From the NCBI GenBank assembly GCA_026214975.1, contig CM047805.1:5146001-5210000 (forward strand): DNA of 64,000 nt, given 5' to 3'. Source of the DNA: Gentiana macrophylla (Eukaryota; Streptophyta; Magnoliopsida; Gentianales; Gentianaceae). The position numbers and the translations under genes were made by a program. The notes under the pieces were generated by a model. That model did no database searches. It had not been told where the DNA came from and worked only from the letters and a program-made list of their open reading frames with translations. The stretch's first letter is position 1, and every line of letters starts with the position of its first letter. Shown in pieces: positions 42,535-55,262 of this stretch.

Positions 42535-44043
42535 TCAGTTAATTTGAGGTATGCTAATGTGCTCGGGACCATTGATGAAGGATCCTGTAAGGATAGGGGT
42601 AATAATGTCATCATCCACTCCAAAGAAGTTGGATGGAATCTCTTCTAAAATAAACGACTCAACCGTTTTAGTTCTCTTTTGAAAGTACAGTACTTCAGGC
42701 TTTTCCTTGGGTTGCCCAAAGTATTTCTTAAGCCTGTGACCATTGACTTTGAACGGTTGATCTCCGTACCCTTTCAACGTAATGGCTCCACCAGGATGAA
42801 CATCAAGAATCTCAAAGGGGCCAGACCATCTAGATTTAAGCTTCCCAAAGCAAAAGATGGAGCCTGGTGTTATCTGACAAAGCCATGTCTCCCACTTTGA
42901 ATTCCTGATCCTTAATCTTAGCATCGTGAAGGGCCTTCGTTCTTTCCTTACTGATTCTCGAATTCTCATAGGCACGGAGTCGGAATTCATCGAGCTCGTT
43001 CAATTGCAATAATCTCTTTTCCTCACAAAGCTGGCTGTCGAAATTCAAGAATTTAATAGCCCAGTAAGCTCTGTGCTCAAGCTCGACTGGTAAATGGCAA
43101 GCTTTGCCATAAACCATTTGAAAGGGTGACGTACCCATAGGGGTCTTAAACGCAGTGCGATAGGCCCAAAGTGCGTCATCCAACTTTAGACTCCAGTTGG
43201 ATCTATTTGAGTTCATGGTCTTTTCTAAAATTCTTTTAAGGCTTTGGTTGCTTATCTCGACTTGTCCACTTGTTTGGGGATGATATGGTGTACCGATTTT
43301 GTGTCTAACACCATATTTCTGAAGAACTTTATCAAGCGGCGAGTTGCAAAAATGAGTACCTTTGTCACTAATGAGGGCTCTAGGACAGCCGAATCTGGTG
43401 AAGATATTCTTTTGCAAGAATTTCTTCACAACTTTGTGATCATTAGTTTGGGTGGCTATTGCCTCCACCCACTTGGAGACGTAGTCTACACTGGACGAGA
43501 ATGTATTTTTCCACACGACGATGGAAAGGGTCCCATGAAATCAATTCCCCACACGTCGAAGACTTCGCATTCCAGAATGGGTCTAAGTGGCATTTCCATC
43601 CTATTACTTTGCCTCCCAATTCTCTGGCACCTATCGCAACCTTTACAAAAGGCTTCTGCGTCCTTAAAAAGAGTCGGCCAGTAGAATCCATCTTGGAGGA
43701 TTTTTGCAACTGTCTTGGGTGCTCCGGAGTGTCCTCCTGTGGGACCACTATGACATTGCTCCAGAATATCCCATTGCTCATGTTCCGGAACACACCTTCT
43801 AAGCAACCCGTCTTTACAGACCTTGAACAGATGGGGATCCTCCCATACGAGATACTTTAAGTCACAGAAAAATTTCTTCTTTTCATGATACGTCATTTCT
43901 TCTAAATGCCCACCTGCTAAGTAGTTGACGTAATCAGCATACCACGGCCTAACTGTATCAAGCTTCATCAATTGCTCAGTAGGGAAATCGATGCCTATTT
44001 CCTTGTGATCTTCGCCACCCTCATTTACTAGGCGAGACAGTGA
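42535..44043 (-). pseudogene. Athila copy 1 integrase
   Basis: A frame from 43971 carries the zinc-binding domain ([11 protein letters not shown], then [10 protein letters not shown], His and Cys pairs intact) and [11 protein letters not shown] (first catalytic Asp). A frameshift at about 43490-43515 moves to a 226-codon frame (43516-42836) with [12 protein letters not shown] (second Asp), [14 protein letters not shown] (catalytic Glu), [15 protein letters not shown] and [16 protein letters not shown] second shift leads to the C-terminal [20 protein letters not shown] and [12 protein letters not shown], typical of Athila and without a chromodomain. The enzyme joins cDNA to chromosomal DNA. 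Two frame changes inactivate this copy. Confidence 0.93.
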
Positions 44044-44331
44044 TCACCACAATATTATATTGCCCTTCTTATCTTTGATCTCAAGGTCAAACTCTTGCAA
44101 AATTAGAATCCATCCGAGTAACCTTGGTTTTGCATCTGCTTTGTCCATAAGGTAGCGTAGGGCTGCATGGTCTGTCCAAACCACAACTTGAGACCCTAGA
44201 AGGTAACTCCTAAACTTGTCGATAGCAAAAACGACGGCCAAGAATTCCCTCTCAGTAGTGGTGTAATTGCATTGAGCCGGGTTCAAGGTGCGGCTCGCAT
44301 AGTAAATGGGCCTGAACTTTTTGTCAATTCT
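44044..44331 (-). pseudogene. Athila copy 1 RNase H
   Basis: An open frame from 44286 has [20 protein letters not shown] (catalytic Glu) and [13 protein letters not shown] (catalytic Asp), followed by [16 protein letters not shown]. The preceding TAG at 44329-44331 replaces a Leu codon of copy 2 and separates it from RT. Sequence beyond KDKKG is shifted relative to copy 2. Confidence 0.9.
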
Positions 44332-45552
44332 CTATCCCAAAACTGCGCCCACTGTATAGTTAGAGGCATCGCACATTAATTCAAAAGGCTTAGTCCAGTC
44401 AGGTGCGATTAAGATAGGGGCACTTATGAGCTTATCCTTTAGGCAATTGAAAGCGTCCTTGCATTTCGCATCAGACAAGAACTCAACATCATCTTTCAGA
44501 AGGTTAGATAAGGGCTTGGCGATGGTGGAAAAGTCCTGAATAAACCGTCTGTAGAAGCCAACATGACCTAGAAAACCTCGTACCTCTTTCACTGTTTTAG
44601 GATACGACATCTTTTCAATGGCTTCTACTTTAGCCTTATCTACCTGAATACTAGTACTGGACACCTTGTGTCCCAGAACAATCCCTTCATCGACTAGAAA
44701 ATGGCATTTCTCCCAGTTAAGCACTAAATTCTTTTCAACACAGCGTTTAAGTACCATATCTAGATTTTCCAAGATCTCCTCAAAGCTATCGCCATAGACT
44801 GAGAAATCATCCATGAAGACTTCCATACATTTCTCCACAAGTCCATCGAAAATGGCCAACATGCACCGTTGAAATGTTGCTGGTGCATTGCATAACCCGA
44901 AAGGCATTCTGCGAAAAGCAAAAGTGTCTGATGGACACGTAAACGTAGTCTTCTCCTGGTCATTAGGGTCGATGGCTATCTGGAAGTAACCAGAATATCC
45001 ATCGAGGAAACAATAATACTTATGACCACTCAGGCTTTCAAGAAGCTGGTCAATGAAAGGTAAGGGGAAATGGTCTTTGGCGGTGACTTCATTCAATCTG
45101 CGATAGTCAATGCAGGCCATGTAGCCAGTCACAAGGCGTAAAGCTACTTCTTCTCCCTTTTCATTCTTTTCCACGGTGATACCTCCCTTCTTTGGCACAA
45201 CTTGGGTGGGGCTAACCCACTCACTGTCGGTGATTGCATAGATGATTCCCATATCCAACCATTTTATGACTTCTTTCTTGACAACCTCCTGCATGTGCGG
45301 ATTCAGCCTTCACTGAGGTTGTCTGACTTTTTTAGCTCCTTCCTCCGTTCGGATTTTAGGCATGCACACATCGGGGCTGTTTCCTCGGATATCACCCACT
45401 TGGCATCCGAACGCGAGGATGTTCTTTTCTAGCACTTTTATCAGCAGTGCTTCTTTCTCGGGCTCGAGTTTTGAAGAGATGATCAAGGGTAACTTATCAC
45501 CATCCTTAAGAAAAATGTACTTAATGTGTTGTGGAAGTGGTTTAAGCTCCAA
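44332..45552 (-). pseudogene. Athila copy 1 reverse transcriptase
   Basis: The N-terminal linker (45552-45310, ELKPLPQHIKYIFL, DVCMPKIRTEE) is separated by a frameshift from a 320-codon frame. That frame has [60 protein letters not shown] (catalytic Asp), [31 protein letters not shown] (FMDD catalytic pair), [12 protein letters not shown] and [11 protein letters not shown] at the start of RNase H. It copies element RNA into DNA. The catalytic residues are intact. The frameshift near 45300 and the TAG at the end break the polyprotein. Confidence 0.95.
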
Positions 45553-45654
45553 GTCAGTAGGTGGTTGCTCAATACTGGATTTTAAGGGGCCAGAAAGGTA
45601 CTGAAGAATACCTCATCTTTCCGAGGTACAACCCCAGAAAGGTACTGGATCACA

Positions 45655-46878
45655 TCATCCATAGGGATCCTTACCGCCGCACTCCGCTTTCTCCTTCTCA
45701 TGCTTGATCATCCTTCTCAACTCTTTTTCTTCTAGCTCCTCTGCTAGCTGTTCCCAATCATCAACCTCCCAATGAGTAGTTTCTCTCCAGAAATCCACTT
45801 CATCCCAACTACCCGTCAGGGCTTCCTCTTCTACAGGGTTAAAGTCTTCCTGATGCAGCTCTTTGAAATCATCGTTCGTTGCTGGGAATCTCCATGTTTC
45901 TTGTTCATTGACAGGCTCATTGTGAGCAAGTCGTGAAGACGACTCGTCAGTGACTACGGCCTGTAATGAAACAGAAGATGGTCCACAGTCAGCTTGATCT
46001 TTAATGTTTATAGCTTCGAAAACACCTATCTCTGTTATCTCTATTGCTTCTTCAGAGTTGGCATCTTCTTCGTCCTCATAAATTGCTTCAACGAATGAGA
46101 TTTCTTCACTCAAGGTTTCCTCAGGACTTTTCCCTCGTGTGAAGGTAACAGATGTATCATCGACTCTAAGCGTAATCTGACCCTTACAGAAATCGATGAG
46201 GGCGGCAGAGGTATCCAAAAAGGTCCGGCCGAGAATTAAGGGCATCTCTTTGTCAGGTGGATAGTCTAAGATAACCCAGTCGGTAGGGAAAACCAAGCCT
46301 CCAACATGGAGAAGAACATTAGCAACACAAACCGCCGCCGAGCGCTTTGATCGGTCTACCATCCAAGAGAAATAGGCGTTCCGCATTCTTTTATCTAAAC
46401 CGAGCTTTTTGCAGGCGTTCAATGGCTTCACATTTATGGAGGCCCCTGAGTCGCATAAGACGTTTTGGAACATGTGGCCTTCAATCTCACAAGAGATCGA
46501 AGGTCTCCCGGGGTCACCTCGCTTAGTAGCAACTTTTTGTGAAACCATAGAGCAATCTTCTCTTAAAACTTCTTCTGCCATCCCTTGAAGCTTCTTCTTG
46601 CTTCCACAAACTTCCTTAAGATACTTAGAGCACTTGGGCATTTCAGTCAATACCTCAGCTAGGGGTATACTCACATTGGTATCTCTAAGCATCCTCCTCA
46701 CACCGTCATATTGTCTGTCATGACTGAGGGTATTCTCTTTTTTCTTTGGTGGATAAGGAAGGGCTTTATAATTGTTCATGGCTTGATTTTTTATGGCGTC
46801 ATCTTCCTTATCCTTCCATCTGACAAACTTCTCCTCCCTCTTCTTTGTCAGGGGTACAGCCACGTGGCTTTTCCTCAT
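45655..46878 (-). pseudogene. Athila copy 1 protease region
   Basis: An open frame of 407 codons. After a basic N-terminus (MRKSHVAVPLTKKREEKFVR) and ALPYPPKKKEN, typical of Athila gag-pol linkers, it contains LCDSGASIN (active-site Asp-Ser-Gly), GLVFPTDWVILDYPPDKEMP and LILGRTFLDTSAALIDFCKG, the flap and second strand of retropepsin. The C-terminal 150 residues are acidic and lead towards RT. This is the longest intact domain frame of copy 1. Copy 2 has it broken into several pieces. Confidence 0.9.
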
Positions 46879-47195
46879 TTCTCTATCAAAATCATTTTCA
46901 TCACCCGAAGAATCATCATTAAGCTCCTCCTCACTGTTGCTTCCTTCGGTATTTAACTTCTGATTGCCCCCTCCTGAACTTATGGCGTCATGAGGGGCTA
47001 CTCGTTTCCCGACATCTTTCCAGGTCCTACCTGCTTACCACTCCTTAAAGTAACCTCATTCAGCTCTTCGGTCCCATAATCCCATTAAGGTGTGATGGCA
47101 GTGCAAACATTGATATCTGCTTTAGGATTTCTTTCGGTATAACTTGGAAGTTTACCATGGGGTCTGTTTGCTTGTTGATCTGCCATCTGGCCAAC

Positions 47196-48579
47196 CTATC
47201 TCTCTATTGTCTTGACACTAGTAGCCAAGGTCTTCACCATGTCCACTAGCTCATCAAACTTATGTTGAGGGACACAAGAGGTGGTTTGGTTATGAGGTTG
47301 GTTTTGATTCCAACCACTTTGAGGTCTCTGAGAGTTAGGATTGTGAGATTGATTAACCACCCCGGGAGGTGGTCTTTGATAACTTGAGCTGAAGGAAGGT
47401 TTGGAATTTGTTGGGCCAGGCTGTGCATTGGCTTGATTAAGATTGGGACGTTGAAATCCAGAATAATTCTGATTCTGATTGAAGTTTCTGAAGGTTTGGT
47501 TATGATTCTCCATCAAATTTACTTCCTCAGTCATCTCGTTTCCCGCCTGTATTCCCAGGTAATTCAAATCTGGCTGCCCTTGTTGCTGCTGCATTTGTAA
47601 ATCGACTAGCTGCTTGCTAATTACTTCCATTTGAGCAACTAACACCTTAGTCTCAGAATTGCTCGCAGCAGATTCCTTCTTATTCCCACTAACATTGGTC
47701 TTCCTAGGACTTGACCACATGTTATTCTTGGCTATAGTTTCAGCTACCCTGTAAGCAGCGTCATCACCTTCCCTAGGAATGATCCATGAGCAGTTGAATC
47801 AAGGAAGTCTCTATTTGGTTGAGAAACACCTCTGTAGAACAACTCTAGTAGCTCATGTCTTCTGTATCCATGGTTGGGGCACTTCCTCATCAACAGATTT
47901 AATCTCTCCCATGCTTTCCCCACACTCTCACCATCAAGTTGTTCAAATGTGGCTATCTCCCTTTTCATGTCCATGATTGTCCCAGGTGAGACAAACTTCA
48001 GAGCAAAGGCTCTTTTGACATCATTCCAGGTACGGAGAGAATGATGGGCTAAAGATTTGAACCAACGGTTTGCTTCACCCTTTAGAGCAAACGGGAAGAG
48101 TTTTAACTTGACAATCTCAGAATCAACACCAGGATAGTGGCCTGCTTCGCAGATTTGAACGAAGGTGGACAAGAAGTCATGAGGATCTTCGTCAGCAGTG
48201 CCATGAAAAGAACTATTCTGGACCAGTCCTACCACTCCATTTTTCATATCGAAGTTCGCTTCCCCATGTCTGGAGGGCGAATAGGTCTATGCTCTTCCAG
48301 AAAGTCTTGGTCAAGATAGGGAGCATAGGGGTCTTGATTTAACTGGTTTAGCTGGTTTTGACGGAATTGTAGAAACTGATTATTTATCCCAGCTTGTTGA
48401 TTCTGTTGTTGTTGTAATGCCTGCATCTGTTGAAGGATCAAATTCATTTGGGCTTGAGGATCTGGATTTTGAACTTCGTTGGCCATAATGTCTGGATCAG
48501 GGAAGAGCTTTCTCCTGAGAATAGATCTCTCAGGCTCGGGATTAAAGATAAGAGGTCCCTTCTTACTCCTGGTTTGCAT
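47196..48579 (-). pseudogene. Athila copy 1 gag
   Basis: It starts at ATG 48579 (MQTRSKKGPLIFNPEPERSI), then a Gln-rich stretch. A small frame change at about 48245 leads to the capsid domain (Retrotrans_gag): DPHDFLSTFVQICEAGHY, LKLFPFALKGEANRWFKSL, WNDVKRAFALKFVSPG, SVGKAWERLNLLMRKCPNHG and LLELFYRGVSQPNRDFLDST. A second change near 47730 enters a Gln/Asn/Pro-rich C-terminus. No zinc knuckle is seen, as is common in Athila. Gag forms the virus-like particle. Frame changes make this copy inactive. Confidence 0.9.
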
Positions 48580-49191
48580 AAACCAGAAAAGCAGAATGGA
48601 AAGAAATCAACCTTAGGGTTGATGAGAATGAAATGTAGAGGATATTAGAGGATTTAGAAAGAGAGAAGAGAAAAGAAGTGACAATTCAAGAGAGTGAACT
48701 GGCGTTCAGTATGAGTGAACGCTGGTTCGTGAGGGAAGTCTCGGAAGTGGACGCTCGTTCAGTTCTTGAATCAAGCGCCCGTAAGACAAAGCTGAAGAGC
48801 AGACGGGCGTTCAGAGTTTGGATGCCCGTTCGGACAATTTCTAAATTTTTTTTATTTTCTATTTTTTTTTATCCTTTTTATGTATAAAATATATAGAACA
48901 GAAACAGGAAAAGAAATCTACCTACGAAAAAATTAAAACAGGAAAAACACTAAGACGATGAAAAAAAAACGTGTTGAAATCTTTGGGCTAAAATGGAATG
49001 GAAAACAGTGGATTTTGACCTCGAAAACAGTGTCGAACGGCCGTAGGGGGTTCGCCACGTCGTCGGCGTCGGAACGAGCTTTCCGAATTGGGGTCCTGCG
49101 TGCCAAACGGACACTCGAGCCGAAAGTTATGGCCAAAATATCGCCGATTACGTAAAATCAGCACTACGAAGAATCCGACAACCGTTACCGA
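48580..49191 (-). promoter_or_regulatory. Athila copy 1 leader with motif pairs
   Basis: This non-coding leader between primer binding site and gag holds GAACTGGCGTTC (48696) and GAACGCTGGTTC (48717), 21 bp apart. Further on are GGACGCTCGTTC (48749), AGACGGGCGTTC (48801) and GGATGCCCGTTC (48820). They are variants of the GGACGGGCGTCC dyad found in the LTRs. T-rich and A-rich runs occupy 48845-48970. Confidence 0.6.
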
Positions 49192-49210
49192 CTCCCCGGC
49201 GACGGCGCCA
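49192..49210 (-). promoter_or_regulatory. Primer binding site of Athila copy 1, tRNA-Asp type
   Basis: TGGCGCCGTCGCCGGGGAG on the minus strand, 6 bases inside LTR 2, matches the complement of tRNA-Asp with one internal mismatch. It makes LTR 2 the 5' LTR of copy 1. Confidence 0.92.
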
Positions 49211-49216
49211 AAAACT

Positions 49217-50717
49217 TGTTCGGTAAAAACATGTTTTACAATTTATAAACCGAAACACCCCAAGTATAAGGCTTGTAGTAAAGGTGTACCGGGTCGTCCT
49301 AAGGGAGTCGAATGTTTATCGGATTAATGTGCAATTATTATATCGATTATGTCACAATTTATTACCTAAAACTAAGGTCTATACTAAATATAATATAAAA
49401 ACGATGAGTAAAACTAAACTAAAACAGGAAACAGGAAAATTTGACTATGGACGGGCGTTCACCAAGGGTGGACGGGCGTCCGATAACACGCTGGAAACAG
49501 AAAATATGTAGAAAAACAGTATGTAAAAACTAGGGTTTTAGAAAAACAACTAAACGAAGCAATCAAAGTCGATACGAACGATTTGGTTTATCAAATAATT
49601 AAGAGGAACGGCAAGGCAACGGGAATCCACCAATCAATCAACTAACCCCAACTAGATTGCGCACTAAAGATATGATTTTTAGTAATGATCAAATCATGAA
49701 TTCGATTAAATCTCTCTAATCAATTTCTAGGGTTCCGTTTTCTTTCTCAAGCAAAACTAAACTAGCATGCATAACAAGATCATGATATTGTCTCCAATAT
49801 CCTACTCACCTAATCATAAACAATCTCTTGAATTATAACTAATTGCATCAATTGAAAAGATCAAAGCTTGAACAATATTCTCATACAAATTCAATCACAA
49901 AGGTAGTTTCATCGATCTATCGATTCAATAAAACATAAACAATCCTTACAAAATTCAATTGATGAAAAATCATAAATTTACTCACTAAGATAGAGCATAC
50001 AATCCTCTAGTTGGCGTGGTTGTTGATTGGTTTCCCACGTTGTCCCACCGCGAATTGCTTAGCCAACAATCATGTTGGTGATCATGATCATTGGGATGGA
50101 AGAGTTCATCTCCTTGTTTGCTCTGGAAGGATATGCGGCTGCTAGGGTTCTTTTTGAGTGATTGATATGATAGATGCCATTAGGGTTCAATACACGCTGG
50201 TATTTATAGGATTTTGAGGCGGCTAGGGTTAAGTCGGCCGGCGGACGCCCGTCCGGTTTTTTGGACGCCCGTCCAAGGATCTTGACTTTGTTCCAGACGT
50301 CCGTCCATGCTGCGTCCAAACTCTCTGTATGTGATTTCCTCTCCTGGACTCTCGTCTGATGCTTTAAACGCCCGTCCACTGGACGGATGCAATGGACGCC
50401 AGTTCAGTCTTGTAAACCTTCATGCCAATCTCAAACTTGCATCTTTCTCCTTCCTTTAATCTTCAATCGAACACCGTTCTAGCTCCTTTCACAACATGCA
50501 AGCACACCTACAAGGCGATAGAAACGAGCAAAGTGTAAAATCGTACATAAACAAATAAAACCACATAAATAACTCGATTTTCACACTTTAATAAATTCTA
50601 AACCCATTCTTCCAATTTATCCTTTTAGCAAGTGATTTTCTATAAAAAAAAACACTAAAACACGGAAGATATAGTTACGGAATAACTCGATATAAACCAC
50701 AAAGTTAGTCGTAAACA
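49217..50717 (-). mobile_element. Athila element C, LTR 2 (shared)
   Basis: The LTR is 1501 bp with the same ends as LTR 1 and only scattered differences. It serves as 5' LTR for the body on its left and, being followed by a polypurine tract on its right, as 3' LTR for a second body. Confidence 0.93.
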
Positions 50718-50731
50718 ACTCCCCCACACTT
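50718..50731 (-). promoter_or_regulatory. Polypurine tract of Athila copy 2
   Basis: AAGTGTGGGGGAGT, identical to 40947-40960, directly outside LTR 2. Confidence 0.9.
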
Positions 50732-52327
50732 AGACTTTTGTTCGTCCCAAACAAAACAATCAAAACTAGCTCACTTTCATGCAATCCACATAGATCCCTA
50801 ACTCACGTAACAAAAGATACAACAACTATAGCAAGTGATACCAACATAGAGATAGATTCTGTGTGTGTGACAAGCCCTTTTCAATCTTCACAATCCTCTC
50901 AAACAAATATCCTCTCAAATAATCTTAATGACTATCCTAGGTATAGGCAGTAATCGTTCCACACAAATTCTTACCGCGCATTTAGTAGAATAATCCCTAC
51001 AGCATATCATTTGGTTTATACTGGGTATAAGTTCAACGATAACAAAGTCTTTAATTTTTTTCACTTTCCTTTTTTTCTTCTTTGACGCACATCAAGATGA
51101 GCTCTTACCCGTCATAGTAGAATAGGATGTTTCGGGATAACACCCTACCTTACTCAAATCATATGGTAGCTTTTTCTGACTGTCGTGAGCTTTTGGTCAT
51201 CATAGTGGTATAGGATATTTCGAGATAATGCCCTATCGCACTCCAATCATCGACCAGCTTTCGACACACCCATTTATTTATTATTAACTCAACTTCTTTT
51301 TTTTCAAAAACATTAGTTACGTTTCACTTATCACATTCAAACCTTCCGATATTCACGATTGCACGCCTCGAGCTTAGGTGTTACTTCACCGCTACTATTA
51401 AGAACAAATCTCTAAGATAAATCACTAAAATAGTGAAAGGATACAGATTCAAAATTTTTGCTTCAATATCAAAGGCTTTCGTGAGTGTGAAATGAATACT
51501 ATCTCAAATCAGTAAAAACATGCTATAATTATCTCTCAAAGTCACATAAAATCATTGTCAGGAAACTACAACTAGCAAGCCATTTGTTTCAATTACATGC
51601 TCAAGATTTACAATTATCCAAGTTTACTTTGAAAATTTTTAAAATTGTCGAGAAAGTCACCTTTACTCATTGTCAGAAATATAGCATGATAACATACCCA
51701 ATTTAGACACCCTTCACACTTAAATCACATTATGTCCTCGTAATGTGCAAATAAAAGAGAAGAACACTTATTTGGTTTCAAAGTGGTTGTCGGGTCAGAG
51801 GTTGGCGGAGAGGTCAGCCGTAACATGAACGCATCGCCGCAACTTGCAAGCATGATGAGCAGACAACACTAAAAGTGACAACGGCAAAACCGCTCAACAA
51901 TATCTCGCAACACTCGACATAGCATACAATCTCGGGGGTACAAAGGGTATATGAGTAAACATGAATGCACACAGAAATGGGCAAATAAAGCATTCACAAC
52001 TAGGACAGGGATAACCAACACACAAATCACCAAGGTTTTATTCCGAATGCCCTAAAAACTTAACTAAAAAGTAACTTAATGGACTAGGTCGCCTCCTAGT
52101 AGCGCTTCTTTATTGTCATTAGCTTGACAGAGTAAACCAAGTCAACCTGGATCAGGCCACTTGGGTTTGAAGCTAACCACTTCCCTGTCAGAATCAGAAT
52201 GACTAGGACGGAAATGGTTTTCACCACAACAACAAGTCAAGTGCGCGATAAGATCATGAAATTTTTCTCGCCAGACGACACTACTCTTTTCTTCTTGTTC
52301 TTGTTTCTCAGATTTGGCTGAGGTATG
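50732..52327 (-). mobile_element. Athila copy 2, 3' non-coding region
   Basis: It matches 40961-42534 almost base for base, with a cluster of small indels at about 51780-51910. No coding sequence is recognisable. Confidence 0.8.
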
Positions 52328-53216
52328 CTAATGTGCTCGGGACCATTGATGTGAAGGATCCGTAAGGATAGGGGTAATAATGTCATCATCCACTCCAAAG
52401 AAGTTGGATGGAATCTCTTCTAACATAAACGACTCAACCGTTTCAGTTCTCTTTTGAAAGTACAGTACTTCAGGCTTTTCCTTGGGTTGCCCAAAGTATT
52501 TCTTAAGCCTGTGACCATTGACTTTGAACGGTTGATCGCCGTACCCTTTCAACGTAATGGCTCCACCAGGATGAACATCAAGAATCTCGAAGGGGCCAGA
52601 CCATCTAGATTTAAGCTTCCCAGCAAAAAGATGGAGCCTGGTGTTATACAGCAAAGCCATGTCTCCCACTTTGAATTCCCGATCCTTAATCTTAGCATCG
52701 TGAAGGGCCTTCGTTCTTTCCTTACTGATTCTTGAATTCTCGTAGGCACGGAGTCAGAATCCATCGAGCTCGTTCAATTGCAATAATCTCTTTTCCCCAC
52801 AAAGCTGGCTGTCGAAATTCAAGAATTTAATAGCCTAGTAAGCTCTGTGCTCAAGCTCGACTGGTAAATGGCAAGCTTTGCCATAAATCATTTGGAAGGG
52901 TGACGTACCCATAGGGGTCTTAAACGCAGTGCGATAGGCCTAAAGTGCGTCATCCAACTTTAGACTCCAGTTGGATCTATTTGAGTTCACGGTCTTTTCT
53001 AAAATTCTTTTAAGGCTTTGGTTGCTTATTTCGACTTGTCCACTTGTTTGAGGATGATATGGTGTACCGATTTTGTGTCTAACACCATATTTCTCAAGAA
53101 CTTTATCAAGCGTAGCGTTGAAAAATGAGTACCTTCATCACTAATGAGGGCTCTCAGGACAGCCGAATCTGGTGAAGATATTCTTTAGCAAGAATTTCTT
53201 CACAACTTTGTGATCA
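52328..53216 (-). pseudogene. Athila copy 2 integrase, core and C-terminus
   Basis: This is homologous to 42535-43480. The C-terminal frame 52669-52328 has [20 protein letters not shown] and [12 protein letters not shown]. The catalytic core is present as DNA but is interrupted by TAG codons (about 52835 and 52940, where copy 1 has Trp/CAG-type codons) and by indels near 53110-53160. It is therefore dead. Confidence 0.88.
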
Positions 53217-55262
53217 TTAGTTTGGGTGGCTATTGCCTCCACCCACTTTTGGAGACGTAGTACACTGCACGAGAATGTATTTATTTCCACACGACGATGG
53301 AATGGGTCCCATGAAATCAATTCCCCACACGTCGAAGACTTCGTGATTCCGAATGGGTCTAAGTGGCATTTCCATCCTATTACTTTGCCTCCCAATTCTC
53401 TCGGCACCTATCGCAACCTTTACAAAAGGCTTCGCATCCTTAAAAAGAGTCGGCCAGTAGAATCCAGCTTGGAGGATTTTTGCAACTGTCTTGGGTGCTC
53501 CGGAGTGTCCTCCTGTGGGACCACTATGACATTGCTCTAGAATATCCCATTGCTCATGTTCCGGAACACACATTCTAAGCAACCCGTCTTTACAGACCTT
53601 GAACAGATGAGGATCCTCCCATACGAGATACTTTAAGTCGCTGAAAAATTTCTTCTTTTCTTGATACGTCATTTCTTCTAAATTCCCACCTGCTAAGTAG
53701 TTGACGTAATTAGCATACCACGGCCTAACTGTTTCAAGCTTCATCAATTGCTCAGTAGTGAAATTGATGCCTATTTCCTTGTGATCTTCGCCACCCTCAT
53801 TTACTAGGCGAGACAGGTGATCAGCCACAATATTATCGCTGCCCTTCTTATCTTTGATCTCAAGGTCAAACTCTTGCAAAATTAGAATCCATCTGAGTAA
53901 CCTTGGTTTTGCATCTGCTTTGTCCATAAGGTAGCGTAGGGCTGCATGGTCTGTCCAAACCACAACTTGAGACCCTAGAAGGTAACTCCTAAACTTGTCG
54001 ATAGCAAAAACGACGGCCAAGAATTCCTTCTCAGTCGTGGTGTAATTGCATTGAGCCGGGTTTAAGGTGCGGCTCGCATAGTAAATGGGCCTGAACTTTT
54101 TGTCAATTCTCAGGCCCAAAACTGCGCCCACTGCATAGTTAGAGGCATCGCACATTAATTCAAAAGGCATAGTCCAGTCAGGTGCGATTAAGATAGGGGC
54201 ACTTATGAGCTTATCCTTTAGGCAATTGAAATCGTCCTTGCATTTTGCATCAAACAAGATCTCAACATCATCTTTCAGAAGGTTAGATAAGGGCTTGGCG
54301 ATGGTGGAAAAGTCCTGAATAAACCGCCTGTAGAAGCCAACATGACCTAGAAAACCTCGTACCTCTTTCACTGTTTTAGGATACGACATCTTTTCAATGG
54401 CTTCTACTTTAGCCTTATCTACCTGAATACCAGTACTGGACACCTTCTGTCCCAGAACAATCCCTTCATCGACTAGAAAATGGCATTTCTCCCAGTTAAG
54501 CACTAAATTCTTTTCAACACAGCGTTGAAGTACCATATCTAGATTTTCCAAGATCTCCTCAAAGCTATCGCCATAGACTGAGAAATCATCCATGAAGACT
54601 TCCATACATTTCTCCACAAGTCTATCGAAAATGGCCAACATGCACCGTTGAAATGTTGCTGGTGCATTGCATAACCCGAAAGGCATTCTGTGAAAAGCAA
54701 AAGTGCCTGATGGACACGTAAACGTAGTCTTCTCCTGGTCATTAGGGTCGATGGCTATCTGGAAGTAACCAGAATATCCATCGAGGAAACAATAATACTT
54801 ATGACCACTCAGTCTTTCAAGAAGCTGGTCAATGAAAGGTAAGGGGAAATGGCCTTTGGCGGTGACTTCATTCAATCTGCGATAGTCAATGCAGACCCTG
54901 TAGCCAGTCACAAGGCGTAAAGATACTTCTTCTCCCTTTTCATTCTTTTCCACGGTGATACCTCCCTTCTTTGGCACAACTTGGGTGGGGCTAACCCACT
55001 CACTGTCGGCGATTGCATAGATGATTCCCATATCCAACCATTTTATGACTTCTTTCTTGACAACCTCCTCGCATGTGCGGATTCGGGCCACGAGGTTGTC
55101 TCGACTTTTTAGCTCCTTCCTCCGCTCGGATTTTATGCATGCACACATCGGGCTGATTCCTCGGATATCACCCACTTGCCATCCGAACGCGAGGATGTTC
55201 TTTTCAAGCACTTTTATCAGCAGTGCTTCTTGCTCGGGCTCGAGTTTTGAAGAGATGATCAA
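53217..55262 (-). pseudogene. Athila copy 2 RT-RNase H-integrase N-terminus, 681-codon open frame
   Basis: This is the longest frame in the window. It contains, in order, RT (about residues 70-330: [34 protein letters not shown]), RNase H (about 380-500: [31 protein letters not shown]) and the integrase zinc-binding start (about 560-640: [11 protein letters not shown]). It ends after GIDFMGP. RT and RNase H catalytic residues are all present. At about 53400-53440 two compensating one-base changes replace the [10 protein letters not shown] pair of copy 1 with [10 protein letters not shown]. The zinc site is lost while the frame stays open. The upstream start is not a natural one: Gag and protease frames are broken. 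The product would at best be a partial polyprotein. Confidence 0.92.
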
